A stretch of DNA of 64,000 nt from Mycoplana rhizolycopersici. Its GTDB lineage: Bacteria > Pseudomonadota > Alphaproteobacteria > Rhizobiales > Rhizobiaceae. Position numbers and translations under genes: made by a program. The DNA is taken from contig NZ_JABXYK010000006.1 of the NCBI RefSeq assembly GCF_013378445.1, forward strand, positions 1 to 64,000. Reading direction: 5' to 3'. The notes under the pieces are model-generated. The model worked only from the letters and a program-made list of their open reading frames with translations. It did not search any database and was not told the origin of the DNA. This document shows, piece after piece, positions 58,840 through 64,000 of the stretch (within the stretch, counting starts at the first letter, position 1; every line of letters begins with the position of its first letter).

Positions 58840-59620
58840 CATTCTCTCAGACCTTTCCGATGCGATGAGCGATCCCGATCCGGTGCGACGGGCGCAGATC
58901 CAGATGAAGCGGCCGATGCCGAAGCGGTTCTACAAGGAGGTGGCAGTCGCCCTGACGGACGGCGGCTATGCCGTCCAGCTCGACGGGCGCGTCGTGCGCA
59001 CGCCTGCCAAGCGGGCGCTCGCGGTCGAAACGGCGGCGCTGGCGGAGTATCTGAAGGCCGAATGGGACGCTCAGGCCGAAGAGATCGACCCGGCGAAGAT
59101 GCCGGTCACGCGGCTCGTCAACACCGCGCTCGACGGTGTCGCCGACAACCGCGACGCCGTGATCGAGGAAATAGTCCGCTTTGCCGGAACGGACATGATC
59201 TGCTACCGCGCCGACAGCCCGGAACGGCTGGTGGAAATCCAGCGCCTGAGCTGGGATCCGGTGCTGGCTTGGGCCGCCGATACCTTTGGCGCGCGCTTCA
59301 TTCTCGCCGAAGGCGTCATCCATCAGGAGCAGCCGGTCCCTGCGATCGCCGCCTTTGCAGCGGCGCTTGCAAGGTTCACCTCGCCGCTGGAGGTCGCCTG
59401 CATCCACACGGTTACGACGCTGACCGGATCGGCCATCCTTGCGCTTGCCTTTGCCTACGGTCGGCTCGATGCCGAGACGGTCTGGAAGCTCGCCCATGTC
59501 GATGAAGACTGGCAGATCGAGCATTGGGGTACGGACGAGGAAGCGTTCCGGCGGCGCGAGCTGCGCTGGCAGGAGATGCAGGTCGCAGCAGCCGTCTTCG
59601 AGGCGTTGAAGGCGCGCTGA
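58832..59620 (+). CDS. ATP12 family F1-ATPase assembly chaperone
   Basis: A 262-residue homologue of mitochondrial ATP12, which binds the alpha subunit of F1-ATPase during assembly. Typical stretches are KRFYKEVAVALTDGGYAVQL with DGRVVRTPAKRALAV, and EWDAQAEEIDPAKMPVTRLV. The ATG at 58832 overlaps the HAD gene by 8 bases; a TTG at 58826 is less likely. With DUF1476 it gives the window two proteins that act on F1-ATPase. Confidence 0.93.
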   Translation: MRDILSDLSDAMSDPDPVRRAQIQMKRPMPKRFYKEVAVALTDGGYAVQLDGRVVRTPAKRALAVETAALAEYLKAEWDAQAEEIDPAKMPVTRLVNTALDGVADNRDAVIEEIVRFAGTDMICYRADSPERLVEIQRLSWDPVLAWAADTFGARFILAEGVIHQEQPVPAIAAFAAALARFTSPLEVACIHTVTTLTGSAILALAFAYGRLDAETVWKLAHVDEDWQIEHWGTDEEAFRRRELRWQEMQVAAAVFEALKAR

Positions 59621-59949
59621 GTTGGGCGGAAGCCGGCGGGGCAGCTTACTCCGCCGCATGTCCTCGGCCTTCGTCGCCGATGTCCGATGCAGTTCGTTCG
59701 TCGGCGACACGATTCATTCATTTTTAGGCTTTTCCGCCGAATGGTGGCGCGCAGCGCGATTGCTCCGGCGGCGCCATCCGTGCAAAGGCATGGGGGTGGC
59801 CGATTCGCCGCAAACCGTACCTGTCCAGAGCATTTCCGGTGAAAACGGGTTCCCCGGCAACGCTCAAACGCCTTTTATCGACGCATTTTTGATTGGAAAG
59901 CCGCTTCAACCCTTTCCAGAAAATGCACTAGCATTCGGATGCGATTTTC
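59621..59949. other. Intergenic region before the secreted-protein gene
   Basis: A 329-base gap without a convincing gene. It contains an AT-rich patch at 59714-59735 and a short piece (59827-59849, AGAGCATTTCCGGTGAAAAC) resembling the degenerate repeat upstream of rluC. No clear promoter, terminator or structured RNA is visible. Confidence 0.4.
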
Positions 59950-60627
59950 ATGCTGATGCCCTTCCTTCGTGCATCGTTCGCCGCGCTGGCGATGCTCGCA
60001 CTCTCCGCCGCCGCCCACGCTGAAACACTCAAGGATATCCGCAAGGTTTCGGTGGCAGCCGACGCTTCCGTTTCACCGGCCGTGACCAAGCTGGCTGCAC
60101 AGCAGCTGCAGCGCGCGGCCAGATCGACGCGCCGGCCAGTTGCCGTGCCGCGGGTCGTGATGGACGTTCGCCTGTCGAACGAGGTTAGGGGCCGCGGTGT
60201 GCAGGCCGGACGCAACTCCGCGGACGTCACCGTTGTGCTGAGGGACGGCGCGGGCGCGCCTGTTTCGAGCGAACGCTTTACGGTCAACAGCTTCATGACA
60301 GGCAACAAGGCCGCCGACCGCGCGCTGGCCAACGCGATCGCGCAGCGCGTCGCGATCGCCTACAGCCTCGCTCCAGTCAGGGCGGCACCGGTGGCCCGCA
60401 ACCGTCCGGCAAAGGCCCAACGTGCGCATCGGCCGGCCTCTTCGAAGACTTCGGCATCGCAGTCTCCGAAAAAGCCTGCCGCGACCGCAATCGAACCGGT
60501 CATCATTCCGAGCGAGGCGGCGCTGACGGTTCGCCCGCGCGTGCGCAAGCCGAAGACGGAAGCCAATGCAAATGCCGGTGCGGCTCCGGCACCTTGCGTC
60601 GTCACCGCGACGACGCGCTGCAACTGA
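59950..60627 (+). CDS. Secreted hypothetical protein with a Pro/Ala/Lys-rich tail
   Basis: A 225-residue exported protein: signal peptide MLMPFLRASFAALAMLALSA with cleavage near AHA-E, then a compact region resembling a small alpha/beta domain (VVMDVRLSNEVRGRGVQAGR, DVTVVLRDGAGAPVSSERFT), then a low-complexity basic tail ending with two cysteines (APCVVTATTRCN). No known family. The first ATG was kept; the next, at 59956, is equally possible. Confidence 0.65.
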   Translation: MLMPFLRASFAALAMLALSAAAHAETLKDIRKVSVAADASVSPAVTKLAAQQLQRAARSTRRPVAVPRVVMDVRLSNEVRGRGVQAGRNSADVTVVLRDGAGAPVSSERFTVNSFMTGNKAADRALANAIAQRVAIAYSLAPVRAAPVARNRPAKAQRAHRPASSKTSASQSPKKPAATAIEPVIIPSEAALTVRPRVRKPKTEANANAGAAPAPCVVTATTRCN

Positions 60628-60802
60628 ACCGATCGCTGCAAGAACCGCCCGTCCGATAACGGCTTTGGCGCATCGGAGGGCGGGCGCGACCGGGCCGATC
60701 TGCGGGCTCGCTCAAAAAGGTCGTCGCTTTCGTTCTTGATCGCTCCCTTGCGAAGGCGGAATAATCCGTCTTCAGGCGGTATGGCCGCGCAGGGAGGTGA
60801 GC

Positions 60803-61195
60803 ATGACGATCTCGGAACGCCTTTCCCTCTATCAGCCGCAAGCGCTGGCGGCGTTGCGCATCATGACGGCGCTGCAGTTCATCGAGCACGGCACGCAGAA
60901 ATTCTTCAATTTTCCGCCTGCGGCCCAGCCTTTCGGCGAGCTGATGAACCTGATCGGGGTTGCGGGCGCGCTGGAAATCGTCGGCGGCGGCCTGGTGCTG
61001 ATCGGCCTGTTCACCCGACCTGTCGCCTTCGTGTTGTGCGGCTTTATGGCGGTTGCCTATTTCATGGCGCATATGCCGGCGGATTTCTGGCCGGTGAACA
61101 ATCGCGGCGACGCCGCGATCTCCTTCTGCTTCATTTTCCTCTATCTGGTCTTCGCCGGGCCGGGCGCATTCGCGCTCGACAGCCGGCGAAGCTGA
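60803..61195 (+). CDS. DoxX family membrane protein
   Basis: A 130-residue membrane protein with four hydrophobic segments and DoxX features (ALRIMTALQFIEHGTQKFFN, then GALEIVGGGLVLIGLFTRP). DoxX-like proteins are linked to thiol or redox metabolism in some bacteria; the role here is unknown. The ATG at 60803 follows GGGAGGTGAGC. It is convergent with the guanidinium exporter, 12 bases apart. Confidence 0.88.
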   Translation: MTISERLSLYQPQALAALRIMTALQFIEHGTQKFFNFPPAAQPFGELMNLIGVAGALEIVGGGLVLIGLFTRPVAFVLCGFMAVAYFMAHMPADFWPVNNRGDAAISFCFIFLYLVFAGPGAFALDSRRS

Positions 61196-61207
61196 GAGGC
61201 TGGACCG

Positions 61208-61522
61208 TCAGGCTGCGAACTTCAGTCCCATGATGCCGGTGACAATGAGGGCGATGCAGCCGAGACGGATCGCCGTCACGGGCTCGGCGAAAAGCACGAT
61301 TCCGAGGATGACGGTGCCGACCGTACCGATGCCGGTCCAGACCGCATAGGCCGTGCCCATCGGCAGGTTGCGGACGGCAAGGCCGAGCAGCACTATGCTG
61401 ACGACCATGGCGGCCACGGTCAGGACGGTGGGAAGGGGCTTGGTGAAGCCTTCGGTATATTTCAGGCCGATGGCCCAGCCGATCTCGAAAAGGCCGGCGA
61501 GTGCGAGCAAAATCCAGGACAT
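61208..61522 (-). CDS. gdx: SMR-family guanidinium exporter (SugE/Gdx)
   Basis: A 104-residue small multidrug resistance protein with four transmembrane helices. The start [20 protein letters not shown] with [13 protein letters not shown] and [15 protein letters not shown] is the SugE/Gdx pattern, with the essential Glu in LFEIGWA. Gdx proteins export guanidinium in exchange for protons. A guanidine-II riboswitch directly upstream supports this function strongly. Confidence 0.92.
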   Translation of the reverse strand: MSWILLALAGLFEIGWAIGLKYTEGFTKPLPTVLTVAAMVVSIVLLGLAVRNLPMGTAYAVWTGIGTVGTVILGIVLFAEPVTAIRLGCIALIVTGIMGLKFAA

Positions 61523-61543
61523 GTCCTGCTCCGTTTCAAAGGA

Positions 61544-61606
61544 GCGGGGCCGTCCCCGCGATCGTCACCGCAACGCTTTCGACGTCGCGGCAGCAGCCGT
61601 CTGCTG
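61544..61606 (-). promoter_or_regulatory. Guanidine-II (mini-ykkC) riboswitch
   Basis: Two short hairpins with ACGG tetraloops on the minus strand: CAGCAG-ACGG-CTGCTG (61606 to 61591) and GCGGGG-ACGG-CCCCGC (61559 to 61544), 31 bases apart. Paired ACGR-loop hairpins are the defining feature of mini-ykkC RNAs, which bind guanidinium and free the ribosome site. The gdx start codon follows 21 bases after the second hairpin. Confidence 0.87.
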
Positions 61607-61707
61607 GCCGTCTATATCGCCATCCGCGCGTCGAATGGCAAGAGGCGTCCGCGCAATGCGGTCATGCGCGGGCGCCATGGCCTCTCAATCAAGGCGCGGC
61701 AACCGCC

Positions 61708-62541
61708 TCACGCGAGACGGGCGGCATGCCACTTCAGGTGGTCGTCCATGAAGGTGGAGATGAAGTAGTAGGAATGGTCGTAGCGCTCGTGCATGCGCAG
61801 CGTCAGGCCGATGTCGGTGCCCTGGATGGCCTCTTCGAACAGCCAGGGACGCAGGCCGCTTTCGAGGAAACCGTCCGCCTTGCCCTGGTCAATCAGGAAT
61901 TCCGGGAACCGGGCGCCGTCCTCGACCAGCGCGCAGGCGTCATACTGCCGCCAGGCCGCCCGGTCGGCGCCGAGATATTTTTCGAAGGAGCCGGAGGACC
62001 AGTCGGCGGTCGAGGGCTGGACGATCGGGGCGAAGGCCGAGCAGCTCCTGAAACGGTCCGGGTGCTTCAGGGCGATCGTCATCGCGCCGTGACCGCCCAT
62101 GGAATGGCCGAATATGCCCTGCCGGTCCATGTCGACGCGAAAATGCTGGGCGACGAATGCCGGCAGTTCCTCGGTGATGTAGGTATACATCTGGTAGTGT
62201 TCGGCCCAGGGTTTCTCGGTGGCGTCGAGGTAGAAGCCGGCGCCCTTGCCCATCTGCCAGTTGGTCAGTTCGTCGGGGACGTCGTTGCCGCGCGGGCTCG
62301 TATCGGGGCAGACGACGATCAGGCCAAGTTCGGCGGCCATGCGGCGATACTCGCCCTTCTCCATGACGTTGGCATGCGTGCAGGTCAGGCCCGAGAGATA
62401 CCAGAGGACCGGGCAGGGCTCCTCGATCGCTTTCGGCGGAACGAAGACGGCGAACGTCATCTCGCAATTGGTGGAGAGCGCATCATGGGCAAACACGCCC
62501 TGCATGCCGCCGAAGGCCTGGTTCTGGGAAAGGACTTTCAT
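61708..62541 (-). CDS. fghA: S-formylglutathione hydrolase
   Basis: Hydrolyses S-formylglutathione to formate and glutathione in formaldehyde detoxification. The 277-residue esterase has LWYLSGLTCTHANVMEKGEY, the nucleophile GHSMGGHGAM (Ser147) and a catalytic His in MHERYDHSYYFISTF. The ATG at 62541 begins MKVLSQNQAFGGMQGVF, the family N-terminus. The glutathione-dependent formaldehyde dehydrogenase gene is not in the window. It lies 22 bases after DUF1345. Confidence 0.95.
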   Translation of the reverse strand: MKVLSQNQAFGGMQGVFAHDALSTNCEMTFAVFVPPKAIEEPCPVLWYLSGLTCTHANVMEKGEYRRMAAELGLIVVCPDTSPRGNDVPDELTNWQMGKGAGFYLDATEKPWAEHYQMYTYITEELPAFVAQHFRVDMDRQGIFGHSMGGHGAMTIALKHPDRFRSCSAFAPIVQPSTADWSSGSFEKYLGADRAAWRQYDACALVEDGARFPEFLIDQGKADGFLESGLRPWLFEEAIQGTDIGLTLRMHERYDHSYYFISTFMDDHLKWHAARLA

Positions 62542-62563
62542 GGGAGCTCCGAAATGTTGGTAG

Positions 62564-63226
62564 TCACGAGGCGAGTGCCACCGCCGCATTGACGGCGGCC
62601 GCGACCAGCACGGTGTTGAAGAAGAAGGAAACGATCGCGTGCATGAGATTGAGCTTGCGCATCTCGGTCGTGGTGACGGCGACGTCCGAGGTCTGGGCGG
62701 TCATGCCGACGACGAAACCGAAATAGAGAAAATCGTAGATGCCGGGCGAAACAGTCTGCGGAAAATCGAATCCGCGCTGTGCCGGTTCCAGTTTGCGACC
62801 GCCGTGCGGGCGCCAGTACATGTGCGCGTAATGGACGGACGCCATGGTGTGGATGGTGAACCAGCCGAGCACCACCGAGGTGAAGGAAATGCCGACATCC
62901 AGCGGATCGAGCGCGTCGGCCTCGTTGAGAACGACGAAGAGGGAGGCAAGCGAGATGGCGAAAGCGCCGATCGTCACCGCCAGGATGATGGGAGCCGGTG
63001 CGTCGCTGTCCAGCGCATGGTTACGCAGATAGGCGCCCGTCAGAACGGGCAGGCGCCGCGCGATCAATGCGAGGTACAGCGTGAAGAAGGTGATCGCGGC
63101 GAGTTGCGGGGCGACCACCGCGCGCAGCCAGAGTGCTACCGGCAGGACGCAGAGTGCCGCAATCGCGGCGATGTAGAAGGGGCGGTGACGACCGTGGGCG
63201 GTCGGGGAGACGGGCGCCGCGCTCAC
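62564..63226 (-). CDS. DUF1345 family membrane protein
   Basis: A 220-residue membrane protein with five or six hydrophobic segments. The late motif GGRKLEPAQRGFDFPQTVSP followed by GIYDFLYFGFVVGMTAQTSD is the DUF1345 hallmark. Function unknown. The GTG at 63226 overlaps the UPF0178 stop codon (GTGA), which supports that start and indicates translational coupling. Confidence 0.87.
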   Translation of the reverse strand: MSAAPVSPTAHGRHRPFYIAAIAALCVLPVALWLRAVVAPQLAAITFFTLYLALIARRLPVLTGAYLRNHALDSDAPAPIILAVTIGAFAISLASLFVVLNEADALDPLDVGISFTSVVLGWFTIHTMASVHYAHMYWRPHGGRKLEPAQRGFDFPQTVSPGIYDFLYFGFVVGMTAQTSDVAVTTTEMRKLNLMHAIVSFFFNTVLVAAAVNAAVALAS

Positions 63227-63696
63227 GGTTGCCCGCTTTCCTGACTGCTGCCCCGGGCTGATTTGGCGCGGCGGCAAAGCCGTTCCAGCGTCTCCAGGAA
63301 GGCCGAACGGTCGCGCGGCGAGAAGGCAGCGTTGTAGCCCTTGCTCTCGCCGGTTTCGCGCAGGTGCTGGCCGAGGTCGCGCATGGCGGTCGCCATGCCG
63401 ATGTTGGTCTTGTCGAACAGCCGTCCGGTCGGCCCGGTCACGAGTGCGTCCTTGCCGACGCAGCGCCCCGCGAGCGGAACGTCGGCCGTCACGACGATGT
63501 CGCCGGCCTGTACGTGCTCGACGATCCAGTCGTCGGCCGCATCGAAGCTGCCGGAGACGATGACGTTCTTCACCATCGGATCGCGCGAGGGCCGCAAGCC
63601 GGAATTGGCGACGAACGTCACTTCCAGGCCGTGGCGTTCCGCGACCTTGAGAATTTCCGGTTTCACCGGACAGGCATCTGCATCGACGTAGATCAC
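63223..63696 (-). CDS. UPF0178 (YaiI/DUF188) family protein
   Basis: A 157-residue protein with VIYVDADACPVKPEILKVAE, the acidic motif ADDWIVEHVQAGDIVVTADV and LAGRCVGKDALVTGPTGRLF, typical of the PIN-like DUF188 family, which are suspected nucleases. Function unproven. The GTG at 63696 overlaps the GNAT stop codon (GTGA) and gives the family N-terminus. Confidence 0.92.
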   Translation of the reverse strand: MIYVDADACPVKPEILKVAERHGLEVTFVANSGLRPSRDPMVKNVIVSGSFDAADDWIVEHVQAGDIVVTADVPLAGRCVGKDALVTGPTGRLFDKTNIGMATAMRDLGQHLRETGESKGYNAAFSPRDRSAFLETLERLCRRAKSARGSSQESGQP

Positions 63697-64000
63697 TGAA
63701 CGGGCCTCAACATGTCGACGTGTGGGATGCCGTCTTCCAGATATTCCGGGGAGATCGGCTCGAAGCCGAAGGAGGCGTAGAAGCGCTGGAGATGGCTCTG
63801 GGCCGACAGCTCGATCGCCTCGTTCGGATAGGCCTTCTGGCACTCCCCGACTGCTTCGCGCATCAGCGCTTCGCCAAGCCGTCTTCCCCGATGGTCGGGC
63901 GAGACGGCGACGCGGCCGATGCGGGGATGGGCGTCCGGCGTCGGCCGCCAGAGGCGGGCGCAGGCAAGGAGCTCGTCCCCGTCCAGCAGGCGAAGATGAA
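63693..64000 (-). CDS. GNAT family N-acetyltransferase, ElaA-like (partial, N-terminus off the window)
   Basis: The visible 102 residues are the C-terminal part of a GNAT enzyme: IGRVAVSPDHRGRRLGEALM holds the acetyl-CoA-binding motif, and FYASFGFEPISPEYLEDGIP with HVDMLRPVQ matches the ElaA subfamily. Substrate unknown. Its stop codon overlaps the UPF0178 start, so it leads the run GNAT-UPF0178-DUF1345-fghA. Confidence 0.88.
   Translation of the reverse strand, partial: HLRLLDGDELLACARLWRPTPDAHPRIGRVAVSPDHRGRRLGEALMREAVGECQKAYPNEAIELSAQSHLQRFYASFGFEPISPEYLEDGIPHVDMLRPVQ

Overview
The window is a 64 kb piece of GC-rich alphaproteobacterial chromosome. The gene content points to the Rhizobiaceae (Rhizobium, Agrobacterium, Ensifer, Shinella and relatives): purine genes beside bolA and a CGFS glutaredoxin, an iscS-sufBCDS operon with an Irr-type operator, an RluC-HAD-ATP12 operon, a DUF1476 ATPase-inhibitor gene, and rhizobial palindromic intergenic repeats. 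Genus assignment is inference. I saw no rRNA or tRNA gene, insertion sequence, prophage or CRISPR array. It reads as core chromosome with small accessory genes tucked into conserved operons.

Layout. 1-11.4 kb: partial icd, a secreted protein, trmJ-murI, a HerA-like ATPase, a TerC-family protein, rpsD with a long leader, glsA, ttcA, an inositol-monophosphatase-family gene and a Bcr/CflA-type exporter. 11.1-19.9 kb: purine and redox cluster, mostly on the minus strand (purB; purC-purS-coiled coil-purQ; lipoprotein; arsC-like; purL-bolA-basic protein-grxD), with DUF1476 on the plus strand. 19.9-23.5 kb: DUF2259, rpe, a P1-family peptidase and a periplasmic binding protein. 23.6-29.0 kb: a tightly overlapping operon of flavin reductase, CoxD-like AAA ATPase, CoxE-like VWA protein, split XdhC and a MoeA-like/MocA-like fusion. 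This is a maturation kit for a xanthine dehydrogenase/CO dehydrogenase-type molybdoenzyme with no enzyme gene in view.

29-41.6 kb: TfoX-domain protein, NUDIX, DEAD-box helicase, M23 peptidase, DUF455, peroxiredoxin, a giant AsmA-like protein, a small zinc-ribbon gene, tyrS, anmK and an alpha/beta hydrolase. 41.6-49.2 kb: the suf iron-sulfur operon (group I desulfurase, sufB, a frameshifted small gene, sufC, sufD, sufS, sufT, sufA). 49.4-56.2 kb: an orphan PAS histidine kinase and the gcvT-gcvH-gcvP operon under a tandem glycine riboswitch. 56.3-64 kb: small regulators, rluC-HAD-atp12, DoxX, a guanidinium exporter behind a guanidine-II riboswitch, S-formylglutathione hydrolase, DUF1345, UPF0178 and a partial ElaA-like acetyltransferase.

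The most noteworthy items are the guanidine-II riboswitch, the Irr-like operator over the suf start site, two small genes that look disrupted by one-base shifts (in the suf operon and after tyrS), the orphan molybdoenzyme maturation cassette, an anmK whose last residues come from a palindromic repeat, and small uncharacterised proteins embedded in the pur and bolA-grxD operons.
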